Program-made: the position numbers and the translations under genes | Source of the DNA: Bugula neritina | Taxonomy: Eukaryota; Bryozoa; Gymnolaemata; Cheilostomatida; Bugulidae | Reading direction: 5' to 3' | DNA: 64,000 bases | Assembly: GCA_964035545.1 (NCBI GenBank) | Contig: OZ037770.1 | Coordinates: forward strand, 3,143,662-3,207,661 | In this document: piece by piece, positions 1 to 13,393 of the stretch | How the letters are laid out: each line of letters begins with the position of its first letter | Numbering within the stretch: the stretch's first letter is position 1 | Notes under the pieces: generated by a model | Databases searched by the model: none | The model's input: only the letters and a program-made list of their open reading frames with translations | Told to the model about the DNA's origin: nothing

Positions 1-26
1 ACTGGTATCTTATATAGAACAGCTTC

Positions 27-3000
27 TCAGCTTATAGCATCTGCTTTCAGCTGGTACTCCTGTGCTTTTCCATATTCACCCATTTCCTCATATACAATTC
101 TGATGTGTTTATAAGAAGTAGCGATGTGTGGATGTGTAGCCTCACTGCCATAGACAGCTAGCCCCATATCTAATGACTTAGTATAGTATTCTAGTGCCTT
201 GCTATATTCACCCATGCCGCAATACACAAGACCAATATTGTTATATGAAGTAGCAATGTCTGCATGTGTAGCCTCACTGCCATAGACAGCTAGCCTCATA
301 TCTAATGACTTAGTATGGTATTCTAGTGCCTTGCTATATTCACCCATGTTGTTATACACAAGACCAATATTGCTATATGAAGTAGCAATGTGTGCATGTG
401 TAGCCTCACTGCCATAGACAGCTAGCTCCATATCTAATGACTTAGTATAGTATTCTAGTGCCTTGCTATATTCACCCATGTTGTTATACACAAGACCAAT
501 ATTGCTATAAGAAGTAGCAATGCTTGCATGTGTAGCCTCACTGCCATAGACAGCTATGTACATATCTAATGACTTAGTATAGTATTCTAGTGCCTTGCTA
601 TATTCACCAATGCTGTAATACACAAGACCAATATTGTTATAAGAAGTAGCAATGTCTGCATGTGTAGCCTCACTGCCATAGACAGCTAGCTTCATATCTA
701 ATGACTTAGTATAGTATTCTAGTGCCTTGCTATATTCACCCATGCTGTAATACACAGTACCAAGCTCACCATAAGCACTAGCTAAGTCTACATGATTTGT
801 CTTCCCATGTACAGCAATATACATGTCACATGACCTGTTCATATAAAGCAAAGCCTGATCATAAAGACACATATCTCGATACACTCCACCAACTTGGAGA
901 TAACATGAGGCTATATCAGGATGAGCACCTTGTACCTCTCTACTAGCTCTTTCTATATTCAATTGTCTAGCCTTAGTACCTAAGTCTATAGAAAACTTCC
1001 CCATTTCTCCATGAAGTTGGGCCAGTATTGGAATGTCTTTAATCTCATTAAATATGTTTTTAGTCATTTCTAAAGCCATTGCATGATATTTGAGTGCAAG
1101 CTTTTCTTTTCCCATCTCACTATATACTCTACCATAAGCAGAGTGTATGTCTGCAATGTCTATGTGGGTGGTCTCTGCTGTAGCCTGTGAAATCTTAAGA
1201 GCTGATTTGAGACTTGAAAGGGCTGAGTCATAATCCCCCATAAGGCAGTGAAGGAGCCCCACTTCCACCAGTAGACTAGCTTTTTCATGATTACCTGCTT
1301 CTATGCTATCATATATGTGTCTAGCTGTATGATAATTACTGAGTGCTGCATCATAGTTTGACCTTTTGACTTCCAGAGCTGCCACATCTCTATAACACTG
1401 AGCAACACTGCCATGATGAGTTGTGGTGTACAGGTTCTCTGTCATATACAAAGCTCTGCTATAGAAATGCAATGACATTTCATAGTCTTCAATATTTTCA
1501 TAAATTAGTCCCAACCCTCTCAGTAGTATTGCAACATCTGGGTGATCAACACAGTCAGTGTGGAGCTCTACCAACTCATCAAGGTACTGAGTCAGGTACT
1601 GTATACCTCTCTCATGCTCTCCTTTCTCCGAATGTATTAAAGCTAATGATACTATCAGCTCAATGTAATGGCTATCAAGTCTTTCCTGTTTGTCAACTGA
1701 GTGCAGCCTGTCAAAAACTGTGAGGGCAGAATTGGCCATTTCCTCTGCTTGTATGTAGTTCTTTGTGTTTTTACATGCTTCACTGAGGACTCTGAAAGCT
1801 TGTGCAGTGAGTTCAAACCATCGCTTGTCTTCATCTGGAAGTTCAGAGCTTGTAGACATCTTTTTTACAAACCTGAACAGAGTTTGCCCTTTACTCATGT
1901 TAAACTTGGTCTTTAGAGTAGAGTAAACATCTCCAAGCAGTGAAAATACATTCGTATAGTTGTGAAGTTTGTTAGCACAATCTGTGGCCAAAATCTTCCA
2001 CTTCAACACATCAATTGGAGTTTCTTTAGAATTTTTGGCCAGCCAAGTAAAATATTTCAAAGAGAGCTGGAAATTTTGTGAAGAATATAACAAATAGGCT
2101 GCCAGTTCAATAAGTTGCTGGGAAGTTTTTACTTCCTCTGAGCCACTACTTAACAACTTTGACGTTTCTGATTTGTTTTGGTTGAGAGATTTTTTTACAG
2201 TCTTTGCAAATGAATCAGGTCTCTCAGCAAATATTTCTTCACCACAGTTGGTTCTTATGGTTTTTATTGCCTGTTCATAGGATCCACAGAAGTACTCAGC
2301 TTCAGCTTTTACCATAAAAGATGAACTCTGCACATTTAAATTGCTTACTAAACGCTTCATCACATCAACCTTGTCTGTTGTGTTTAGACTGGTTAGTGAA
2401 ACAAAATTTTCAGCAATGCACAATTTGAAAGGAACAATTGTGTAGATCATCAGGATGAAAATATCAGGCGATAAGCAGTAAACTTTTCTGTTTGATTTTG
2501 CTGCAGGATACAGTGAAAATTGATCTTGCTGAGATTGTAGCTGAATACAAGCTGCTGTCCTTATGTATATAGCTAAAGCTGATACTAAGTTTAGTCTGAA
2601 ACACTGTGCATCATCTATATACCCACATTCTTTCAGTTTCTTATTTACCAACCAAGGTTTTGTTTCAGAAAATCCTAAAAGCAGTCGGAGATGATCAACC
2701 AAAAGTGTTGGGTATCGAAATAATTCGGACTTCACTTTAAGCTGGGTGTTGTCTGGAGGCCCAAAAGACTCAAAACTAGGTTGGAAGTTATATGTATTCA
2801 CATCATTTTCTAGTACTGCTAATCGCTTTTTTATTAGCAATGCGCTCGAGCTTTCTTCTGCTAAGATTTTATGAAAACTTTCTTTTACTGTTTCGTAAAG
2901 AGCATTACCACTTTTATGGGAGTAAACCAACACTGAAGAAGAGAGAATGTCACCAATATCTGCTGTGTCACCAGCAGGTGAACACAACGCTTCCCTATAC

Positions 3001-3900
3001 ACACAGGTTAACTGCTCTGGCATCAGGATCAAGTTCTTAGCACCATCACCTCTTCCAGTAGGGATATTCCCTGCTTTCTTTGATATGCCATCAATGTGAA
3101 ACCCAACAGTCACATCATCATTGTAGGACTTGTCTATCTCAGCAATATCAAAGGTTTTCAAGGGAGATTCTCCCATGTTCCCTATTCTAAAGTAACTATC
3201 AACAGCTAACTTAGTAAAGTAGTCCATGTGACTGTCAGACTCCACAATGAAGGCATATTCTAAGTCAGAGTAAGGAGTGGCTGTACCACGAGCAACAGAA
3301 CCCAATGCAATCACAGCAAAAGAACAAGGATCCTTCAAACCTAACTTACTAAGATTATCAACACTTGACTGCATAATGGACGCACAGACTGAAATAAATC
3401 GGTTACTACATTTTTGACTTAGTTTAAATACAGCATCAGAAAAGGAAGACAGTTGATCCTTTGAAGGGTAACTGTCAAGGTTTAAATACTTTGTATCAAT
3501 AGAGTCAAAGTCATATTTAGTTTCATCTCTGTACTCTCTGAGTAGCTGTAAGTGTTTGGTTGTTTGCTGCTCATGTTCCTCATATGTAAGTGGATGCCTA
3601 CCTTTGTACCAGCTATCTTCTATATCATAGACTTTACGCTTTCTTTCTGCTGTGAATTCTCTGGCAAGACATCTGTTGGCCAACCCATGAGCCTAAGTAC
3701 AATACCACAATATTCGTTATATTCATTATACATGCCTATCACAAACAACTTTGAGACTCAAGTATAGTAAGTATGTACATTAATTAGTCACCTATACACA
3801 CCTTAAGGTAAGGCACCCAGTCACCATTTGAGTCTCTTGCCTCATTCTGGTATTTCTCTGTCAACTCATCCAACTTCTCAATGTCTCTATAGCTCTCCAT
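27..3900 (-). CDS. Nucleotidyltransferase-like / TPR repeat protein (two exons)
   Basis: Exon 1 is 3900-3802 (33 codons from an ATG) and exon 2 is 3692-27. They join in phase 0 across a 109-bp GT-AG intron, giving about 1254 residues. Residues about 125-220 carry a nucleotidyltransferase-like signature: LGSVARG followed by SDLEYAF, i.e. G-S then D-x-E as in the GlnD/DUF294 superfamily. The middle is helical. From about residue 650 to the end are tetratricopeptide repeats of the kinesin-light-chain/nephrocystin type (42-residue units such as GEYSKALEYYTKSLDM). The last five full units are nearly identical at DNA level. There is no signal peptide or membrane segment, so it is probably cytoplasmic and TPR-scaffolded. 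The sequence TATCTTGTAG just upstream of the ATG is a good splice acceptor, so at least one upstream (5' UTR or coding) exon exists. Catalytic activity is not proven. The domain combination is recalled from sponge and cnidarian gene sets; the specific role is unknown. Confidence 0.88.
84..745 (-). repeat. Near-identical 126-bp TPR-coding tandem repeats
   Basis: Five complete 126-bp units (42 codons each) plus a partial last unit encode the C-terminal TPRs of the nucleotidyltransferase/TPR gene. The segment tgccttgctatattcaccca recurs every 126 bp (about 201, 327, 453, 705; one variant near 579). Differences fall mainly at the residue after SLDM and after EATH, so these positions vary while the helix scaffold stays constant. 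Confidence 0.9.
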
Positions 3901-4325
3901 TACTTACTGTCTACAAGATAAGTGAGTAAGTTATTACACATATCTCTGCAAAGAGATACAATGTATTTCAACTTCCTAAGAAAAGGTATTAAATTCAAAA
4001 AGGTAGCAATTATTTTTTCTAGCCTTTATAATAATAGAATAATGTTTAAATTATAAGAAATTCCATATAATTTGGTAAAAGATAAAGCAATTGCTTTCCT
4101 TATACAAGTAACTTGCAAGAAAAACTAACTGGTTACTAGGAAATAAAATAGCAGCAAAATGTGCAGCACAAAGTAAAGTTATCTAAACTCAAACTAAATA
4201 AAGGTCAATGCTGCAATTTTAATAATCTGTTAAAATAGTTTTACATTTGAGTTTTTCTAATTTCTTTTGCTTCAAAGCAATTGCAAAATTCAATTGACTT
4301 ACCTGAGAAAATTTATAATTAGAAT
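3901..4325. other. AT-rich intergenic or upstream intron sequence
   Basis: This is upstream (minus-strand sense) of the TPR gene's first visible coding exon. An acceptor-like CTTGTAG lies just before the ATG. No open frame, RNA gene or repeat is recognised. Confidence 0.5.
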
Positions 4326-5100
4326 AAAATCAGAAACTTACTTCAAATTAATGAAGGAGGATGGTCTATGTCAGCTGAGGTAGAGTCAACTTTGTGACAG
4401 GTGTTAGCAGGTGTGTTGTGGCGCTGTATATATATAGTGGGGCTGTGACAGGTAGACTTCGGAGGTATTGTGCTGATGGCAGGTGCTGACAGGTGTCTTC
4501 TAGTTGGGTGGTGACTGAAATTAGCAGTAGAAATACATATAAATTTATTTTTACAAATCATTTTATAACTCAGTATGCCAACAAGGTAAAAATTTGGTAA
4601 TTAAATTAACAAACAAGAAGGTCATACTTTCATAGCAGCTACCAGTTACCAGTAGGTCTACAGAATTATTATTAGCGACACCAGCAACCAAAGAATATGT
4701 TAATTCAAACTGACACAATATTCATCAGAGAAATGAGTTCGAGGACTGCATATATTTTCAAGACTACATTTTCTTAACCAGTATAAACTCAACACATGCA
4801 GTATAATATGATAGTAGGTAGAAATGTTTAATTTCAGGGAAACATTTGCTTAACAAATATTATCCAATTATAGCTTTAATTGCTGAAACAAATAGCTTGT
4901 TGACAATGTCTACATATATACAAGTGTTTTTAGTCGTAACCATAGCAACTATCAGTCTACTATCAAGGTTAAATATAACAACCACAGAAAGCTTTGTAAA
5001 CTTCAAAGAGTAAATTATGTAACTGGATGCTGTACTGCTTATGTGAATGGGGAATATAGAATAGAAACTGCACTTAGTTGGATGTAGAAACAAAGGCTTA

Positions 5101-5432
5101 GCCTAGGGCCACACGGTGCGTATTTTCTCATGCGAAAATTGAAATCACAAGTAGCAAAGGTGTCCACTGTGCGCGTTGAGAAAACATTAGCACTTGTCGC
5201 TCAGCATTTTCAACGCAAGTGCGAATCGTCACCTAATTGGCTGGTAGTTATTCAGCGAGCCCAATTTCTTTATTTTAGTGCTACATTCCAGTAAATTGCG
5301 TTTTATTGAAAACGAGTGCGACTTAAAAATGAAAGCTTTATTTATCACGCATCACTGACGCTACAGTGGACACCTTTGCTACTTGTGATTTCAATTTTCG
5401 CATGCGAAAATACGCGCCGTGTGGCCCTAGGC
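5101..5432. mobile_element. Harbinger-like MITE, copy 1
   Basis: This 332-bp non-autonomous element has terminal inverted repeats of about 70 bp, beginning GCCTAGGGCCACACGG. It is flanked by 3-bp TTA duplications (5098-5100 and 5433-5435). It has no coding capacity. The long inverted termini and TWA target duplication are typical of PIF/Harbinger MITEs. It sits inside the exon-like array. Confidence 0.85.
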
Positions 5433-6787
5433 TTAGAGTAGTAAAAGTCTGCTCTATAAAATATTCCTCACCGGAGATGTAGGCCAGTAAAGTATAATGA
5501 AAGACATTGACTGTAAAGAAGGTAGAAATTTTAGTCAGCTAATAAGAAAATAACATTTCAAAATGTAAAAAAAAAAAACTTACTTTTAGGTAATTAAAGA
5601 CATGTGTTGGCTTTATGCAGTGGCAGACTTTGTGACAGGTGATAGCAGGTGGGTTCTATTGTGGTAGTGTCTAGAAAGAAAACTCACATTTATATTCTAT
5701 ATGATTATAACTATAAAAGTAATGAAGATCTCAAACCTGAGGTAGAAATGATAAAAGTCAAGAGAACTGCAACACTGCATAGCTTTTCTAAAACAACTGC
5801 TACATGTAAAACTTTCTGTAATCTTCATTCTGATGAGTTAATTTTTTTTAATAAAGAATACATACATATATTTTAGGTTATTACTAGAGCTGCATAAAAA
5901 AATAGAGCAATAGGAATACATGGTGCTTAACATACACACCTTCCTAAAGCAACAAATTTATATTTTAACAGAGTTACTATTTAATTTAAACTTCTTATAC
6001 TGATGCAGCAACTGTAAAACCCTTTAGGTAATTGTCTATGTCAGGGAAGAGAAATATTGTATGGGTGTCAAAAAGCCTCTGTAAAATTTTATTATTAGTT
6101 ATTAGAAACTTCACTTGTAGGAGAAACTTACTTCTAGGTAGTTGATATGGGAATTGTCTATGTTAGTTTATAGGTGAGGCTCAACTTTGTGGCAGGTGAT
6201 AGCAGGTGTGTTGTGTTGCTGTATTTATATGGTGAGGCTGTGACAGGCAGACTTTGGTAGTAAGGTAGTGATGGCAGGTGTCAACATGAGTCTTCTGCTT
6301 GAATGGTCTCTATAAAAATGTATCAACATTTTGTATTTTTTACTATAAAAACTGAAATATCTCAGCTAAGCCTATGCCTCAGTTATGCCCACACCATTCC
6401 TCATAATATTGGGCTTTATTTTGATCCTGATGCTTGTAAACAAAACCATAGCAACAATCAGTAACTAATGTATTGATTATTTACATGCTTATTAACATGA
6501 GCACAGATATTATCAGAAATATATTTGCTCAACATTTAAAAAGTTAGGAGCAAATAGTGCATGTCTTTAAGATTATTACATGATAGTCAGTGAAAATGTT
6601 TAGCTTCAGAGAGACACTTGCTGAGCAAACTTTCTGCTGAAAATTCTGATTGTAGAAGGAAGTAACATGACTACAATGTCTACATAATGTCGAATAAAAT
6701 GTATCACTGCCTTATATTTTTATTATAAAAACCTGAATCTCTCAGCTAGGCCTTTGCCTCAGCTATGCCCATTGGAAGGTAAACATT

Positions 6788-6853
6788 GCACAGGTAATAA
6801 TGGCACAGGTAATAATGGCACAGGTAATAATGGCACAGGTAATAATGGCACAT
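6788..6853. repeat. 15-bp tandem repeat
   Basis: Just over four copies of GGCACAGGTAATAAT occur in a row. A degenerate relative appears near 9312-9390 (GGCACAGGTAACAAT). Confidence 0.85.
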
Positions 6854-7804
6854 GAGACAATCTATAGTCTAAACTGAGGTTATTTTAAAGTCAGAAGATG
6901 TAGCTGCATATATAAACTTATATTATATGTATATTATAACTAGAATAGTAAATATATACATCTACATATGAGATAAATAACATGACTGTAGGTGATACAT
7001 CTATCAAACTAACAGTGAAGAAAGGTGTTAAATAAAGAGTTTACTAATAGCTCACTCTATACACTATGAAAGGCATTAATTCACTTTAATTATCACCTAA
7101 TAATGCTTTTCAATTAACAAATAACTTCTCTAACTACTCACAAAATAATGGTTCAAGTTAGTTAAAACAGAACTGTGTACTGTGTAGACTACAGTATGTA
7201 ATAATTTACTAAATTTATGCCAGTTTAAATGCCTTCTTTAAAAAAAATGTAGTGACTCAACTTTTTCAAATCAATTTTTTAAAAAGTAAAAAGGTTTCAA
7301 CGCTACAAACCCTCATAAAACTATGATTCACTTTAATCAAATACTTAATATTGGTGAGGAATTTTTGAAGGTTTTAGATTATTTTATGCCATTAAAAAAG
7401 TTTCATTTTCAATTATAGGTATTTGAGGAGGATATTTAGTATTATCTCAGGTAGTGTGACAGGTGATAGCAGGTGTGTTGTGATGCTGTATCTATATGGT
7501 GAGGCTGTGACAGGCAGACTTTGGTAGTATTGTGCTGATGACAGGTGATAGCAAGTGTCTTCTACTCGGATGGTGACCGGAATTAGCAACAGAGTTGCAT
7601 AAAAATAATATTGAAATATTTTTGGAAAGTCAACAAATTAGAAATGTGTGATAATTAAAACAAATAATTTTGTTTTTATTTCTCTTTTACTTCTAAAAAC
7701 TGGGAGCAGCAGCAAAGTTCCATAAAAGGTTTAAGTCTAAAAATAATAATCGTGCAACTTTATGATTTGTTTGCTAACAAATATAACTGTGGGAATGTAA
7801 CACA

Positions 7805-8125
7805 TTAACAGCCAATAGTTTAGCAAATATTATTGAGTAGAAATCTACATGAGATGCTGTATACTGAAATAATGTTTTGAGTCACAAGATGTAGAGAAAG
7901 TTATGTAGAATAATATCTTTCTAGGTTTATCTAATAAAAATATTATCTTTGTATGTAACTCAAATTTAAATCTATATTACAGAAATTACAATTGATCTAT
8001 AAATACAGATATAATAAATATAAACTAAATTAGAGATTAGCATGTGACACAGCACCCACTATGTGACAGGTGTTAGCAGGTGTGTGCTGGTGTCAGAATA
8101 CTGCTTATCACATATTTGAGAGGCT
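7805..8125. repeat. 320-bp segment duplicated at 11555-11880
   Basis: The stretch beginning ACAGCCAATAGTTTAGCAAA is present again with few differences at 11555. Both copies end in the same CAGGTG core segment. This shows the exon-like array grew by segmental duplication, not only by multiplication of the core. Confidence 0.88.
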
Positions 8126-9102
8126 TTAAAATTGTATTGAAGAGGATAAATTCTGAAAAACGCCCACTTTATCTCAACTCTAGTGTTTATATCAACTGAT
8201 AAGGAATCTGAATATTCTGCTAAGTAGTAGAAATACTACACCTTCTCTATAAGATAATATCTCATAATAAAATAATAAAAACAATATAAGCTATAGTGGA
8301 TAAATGTATAACATGTTGCATACTTAATCAAAAGACTAGACAAATGTGTGTTGAACGTAGGTTGCCTGCAGCACCTTTTCATTATTTACTTTGTATATGA
8401 GCTTTTTCTGTGCCTGAAAATAGCTGCAGGGTGGAGCATTATATTATAACTGTTTTTATAAATAACTTCTCTAACAAAATAATAGTTCAAGTTAGTTACG
8501 ACAGAGTATAAATTAATTTTGTATGCCAGTTTAAATGCCTTCTTAAAACTAATGTAGTGAGTCACCTTTTTCAGCTCGATTTTTTCTCAGGGGCAAAATA
8601 TTTTAACAAACCCTCATAAATCTATGCTTCATTCTAATTAAATATTCAACTTTGGTGAGAAATTTTTGAAGGTTATGGTTATGAAAATTTTCACATAGAA
8701 AATCTATTTACAGGTCTTTGATGAGGATATCAAATATCAGGTCAGGTAGTGTTAGCAGGTGTTCGCAGGTGTATTGTGGTGCTGTATATATATGGTGAGG
8801 GTGTGACAGGCAGGACCTTGTAGTAATGTGCTGATGGTAGGTGCTGACAGGTGTCTTCTATTTGGGTGGTGTCTAAAATTGGCAGTACAACTACATACAG
8901 TAGCTTTCACAAAAATACTATATGTAATAGCTAACAAACTCACACTTTCATATATTACATGCAAAATTAAATCTATATCAACAAGTTGACTATAAACAAT
9001 ACAGTTGCTTTAATAAAGTTATAATATATATGCTGACAACATATAACTTGAATTATAGTTGTGTAGGATGAAGATATGAACATATGAGACAACATTTGTG
9101 AC

Positions 9103-9178
9103 AGGTGTTAGCAGGTGTGTGTTGGCAGGTATTAGCAGGTGTGTGTTGGCAGGTTTTAGCAGGTGTGTGTTGGCAGCT
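9103..9178. repeat. 24-bp tandem repeat within the array
   Basis: Three consecutive units contain TTAGCAGGTGTGTGTTGGCA with small changes. It is a local expansion of the CAGGTG core. Confidence 0.8.
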
Positions 9179-11554
9179 GAATAATGTCTATGAACTCTAT
9201 AAGAGTTTATCTCATGTCATCATAAAACTTTAATACAAAGTCTAAACTCTGGTAACACCCACTTTATCTCAACTTTAATATTTATATTAACTGATAAAGG
9301 TGTCCGGCAAAAGTGGCACAGGTAACAATATCACAAGTAAAATTGAACAGCAAAAATACCAGAGGTAGTAATAGCACAGGTAACGATGGTAAAATAGGTG
9401 ATAACATGGATAAATTGGCAGGTTTTCAAGTTAGAGTTTTGGGACTTCGGGTTTGAACAAATTAAATATGAGTGTGCTAGTTTTACTAACTTTTCCTTTT
9501 CCATTTGTGCCATTATACTACATGTGCCATTATTACCTAAAATCCTAAATAATATAAATTAATATTTATATGGTATTAATTCTAAAGTATTAAGTGATGA
9601 TAAAAATATTTTAAATTTATTGATTAGCCATGCGGATAACAAAATATTCAACTCGACACACACTACAACTCTGGAGGATATGAGTATCTAATCTAAGGCA
9701 AATTGATTTCAGTTATAACTGTTTGCAAATTTTTGGTATTAGAAATTTTACTTTTAAGAAAAAGAAACTCACTTTTAGAAAGTATAAATGGTGACTTTTT
9801 GTTGGCAGTGAGAGGCTGTGTGACAGGTGATAGAAGGCTTGTTGTGTTGCTTCAACAGGCGTTTGTATGGTGAGGCTGTGACAGGCAGTCTTTTGTAGAA
9901 ATGGGTGTATGGCAGGTGCTAGCAGGTGTCTTCTGCTTGGGTGGTGGGGTCTAAAAATAGCAGCAAGAGTGTGCATATAGCATTGTTTAAATCACAACAA
10001 GTTTTGGTGACGCCCACTTCATCTCAACTCTAATATTTATGTTTACTGTTAAGAATCAAAGGAGACATGAAATGGTGTTAAAAGTAGGTCAAATTTAGTT
10101 ATATATATGTTTTCTATTATCATATTTTTTTAAAAATCTTGACTGGTTTATAAAACACTAAGAGAAGGATGCAAGTGAAAAGATTTCCATTAAAAGGTTT
10201 TTCAAACATCCCCACTGATCGAATAAATATTGAAAAATGGTTATTTCCTTTCGACGTCACTTTTGTAAAAAGAATTACCTGGTTTCCAACATAATAAAAG
10301 TAGTTAAATGTGCTTTCATACATCTTCACTGAATTAAAATGCAAAGTTTTTGTTTAAATAGGTTGACAACTCAGGAAACTAGTGAGATATAATTAAATAT
10401 ATGCAATATATTTGATAAATACTTCAGTGACTTCAATATAAAAAATGATATCCGCTATGTTATTTTGAGAAATTATTCCTAGATCATAAATTCACTTCTA
10501 AAATATTTAACTTACTTTTACGTAACTGAAGATGAGCGTTTATTTTTGGCAGTGAGTAACTTTGTGACAGGTGCTAGCAGGTGGGTTTTGTTGGGGTAGT
10601 GTCTAAATAATAGATAATGTATTAATGTTTAGACTACAAAGTAATTGAAAAATATTCTAATATTAATTAGGTTTAGTGACTACAAATATAATTAAAATAT
10701 TTGAGAAAAAGAATTACAAATCTAGAGGATATGCATATCTTATCAAAGACAAAATGATTTTATTGACAACTGTATGCATCTTAAACTTTGTAGTATCAAA
10801 AGATTCGCCTTAAGAAAGAGAAACTTACTTTTAGAAAGTTTAAATAGTGGCTTTTTATTGGCAGTGAGAGGCTGTGTGACAGGTGATGGCAGGTGTGTTG
10901 TGTTGCTTCAACAAGCGTTTGTATGGTGAGGCTGTGACAGGCAGTCTTTTGTAGAAATGGGTGTATGGCAGGTGCTAGCAGGTGTCTTCTACTTGAGTGG
11001 TGTGACCTAGAAATAGCAGCAAAAGTTTACATTTAGTCTTGTTTAAAATAACACTGTGAGCTGTTAGTCTAACAACTATAGAAATATATTGTATTTGATA
11101 TTAGGTAAAATAAAAACCAATCGGTGAAAAGTTGTTCAAAAACCTGCATATTACAGATTTTTGAAAGGTGTTGACAAGTGTGTGCAATTTAATTTTGAAT
11201 AACGCTGAAAAGTTATGTAAGAGATTTCATTTTCACCACAAAATTTGACAAGAAAATTTATTTTTGGTACCGTTCTCTTCAACTCAACTCTAAAATTGAT
11301 ATTTACTGATAAGTATCAAATAAGACATAAAATGGTGTTAAAAAGTAGGTCAATATCAGTTCTATATAGATGTTTTCTTTCAAACATAAAATAACCTGTC
11401 CATTAAAATTCTTTTTAAACATCTTCAATAGATTGAAACTCACAAAATTAATTTTAATTAGTTGACAACTGAGTGAACTAGTAAATGTAATAAACATGAT
11501 AAATACTTTTTACTCATCTTAGTATAAAATAATAACCATTATATTATTTTAAAA

Positions 11555-11880
11555 TTAACAGCCAATAGTTTAGCAAATATGATTGAGTAGAAATCTACAT
11601 GAGATGCTGTATACTGAAATAATGTTTTGAGTCACAAGATGTAGAGGAAGTTATGTAAAATAATGTCTTTCTAGGTTTATCTAATAAAAATATTATCTTT
11701 GTATGTAACTCAAATTTAAATCTATATTACAGAAATTATAATTAATCTATAAATACAGATATAATAAATATAAACTAGATGGAGAGATTAGCATGTGACA
11801 CAGCACCCACTTTGTGACAGGTGTTAGCAGGTGTGTGCTGGTGTCAGAATACTGCTTATCACATAATTATTTGAGAGGTG
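11555..11880. repeat. Second copy of the 7805-8125 segment
   Basis: Nearly identical to 7805-8125. The differences are scattered substitutions and a short insertion near the right end. Confidence 0.88.
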
Positions 11881-13393
11881 CATATGCAATAAACATAATA
11901 AATATTTTACTCATCTTAGTATAAAATAATAGCCATATTATTTTGAAACTATTATTAGATGGAAACTCCAGTTTTAAAAGAGATAATTTACCTTTATGTA
12001 ACTGACGGTGTGTTTATTTTAGGCAGTGAGTGACTTCGTGACAGGTGCTAGCAGGTGAGTTCTGTTGTGGTAGTGTCTAAATGAACAAATAATGAATAAA
12101 AATAAAATAATGCTTAAGTTCTTTAGTGTTTTGGTTAAAGAAATAACTATACAATTTTAGAATGCAATGGAATTTTCAAAAGCATATTTGGTTTTATAAA
12201 TGTATTTCCTTTTAACAGGCACTGAGTTAAATTTTTAAACTAAAATTCCTCCCTACAAGGTGAAAATAAAAGATAATATAAATTGTTGTGAAATATTGGC
12301 ATTATATAAGTTAATAGAAATTGTGATTGCATAAGCTATATTAGAAACTTTACTAAGAAAAGACAGAAACGTACTTGTAGGTATAGTTGAAGAGGATTGT
12401 CTATGTCAGCCGATGTCGTGATCAACTTTGTGGCAGGTGCTAGCAGGTGTGTTGTGTTGCTGTACTTGTATGGTGAGGCTGTGACAGGCAGGATCTGGTA
12501 GTAATGTGCTGATGGCAGGTGTTAGCAGGTGTCTTTTGCTTGGATGGTGCCGAAAGTAGCAGCAGAAATACACACAGTTATTTTAAAATCAAGTTATGAA
12601 TTATTTGTCAAAAAAGACATTATATCAAATTACCTAACAAGTAGTTTTAATGCCAACAGAAAAAATTTACTTATAAATTCACACTGCAAAGTATTAGAAA
12701 TGTATCATATGTATGCTTAGTTGAACAGTGGATAATAAAACTATTATCAATCAAATAATATTTGAGTAGAAAGTTGCGGAGTAAAATGTTAGTTAATACA
12801 GTGAATATAATTAGACAGAGCTGGGTATAGTAGATATTTACTTACCAACTTTATGTCAGGTTAAACTCTATCTCTATATAACAGACAGTGTGTTCATCTC
12901 CTCAACTTTGAGTTATTTCTCTGTCAGCACAATAACAGGAAAGGAAAAACAAAATTTAAATAAATTATTTTGTACCATTATACTATATCTACACGGCTAA
13001 CTGTAATACAAATCATTAATTAATTTTCAACAAAATATATAATACAAAACAATATAAAGAAAATTTGTCATCAGAAAAATTAAAAAAAACTCAAAACATT
13101 GACTAACCTGTAGGTAAATGACTCAGTGTGTTGTGTAGTGACAGACTATGTGATATGTGTTAGCAGGTGTGTGTTGGTGTTTGACCAATGCTTATCACCA
13201 CTATGAAGGTTATATACTTGTCATCATGTAATTTTGATAAGAAAGTATTTAATTAATGGCACCGACTTTATCTCAACTCTAATATTTATATTTACTTAAG
13301 AATGGGAATTCAAATAATATGGCTAACTAACCAATTTACACTTAGTTGGGAAGAATTTGACTGAAATCACAGAAATTATCTGGGAAATTTATT

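Larger units (their letters stand above)
4330..13200 (-). repeat. Array of duplicated exon-like segments with paired CAGGTG motifs
   Basis: At least 13 related segments share a core like GACAGGTGCTAGCAGGTGTG. Long form (about 150-175 bp): starting near 4343, 6128, 7415, 8715, 9767, 10825, 12370. Short form: near 5585, 10510, 11990. Core only: near 8060, 9100, 11815, 13140. On the minus strand most are bounded like exons. The acceptor side reads TTTCAG, TTTTAG or TTATAG (lost at 7.57 and 12.55 kb). The donor side reads GTAAGT, GTGAGT, GTACGT or GTTAGT (lost at 7.4 and 8.7 kb). In one frame several long copies encode related peptides (HHPSRRHL then ACHSLTI), fully open at 9.8 and 10.9 kb but stopped elsewhere. 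They lie directly upstream of the TPR gene's first coding exon, so they could be alternative leader or coding exons of that gene, exons of a non-coding transcript, or a degenerate transposable-element cluster. Confidence 0.6.
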
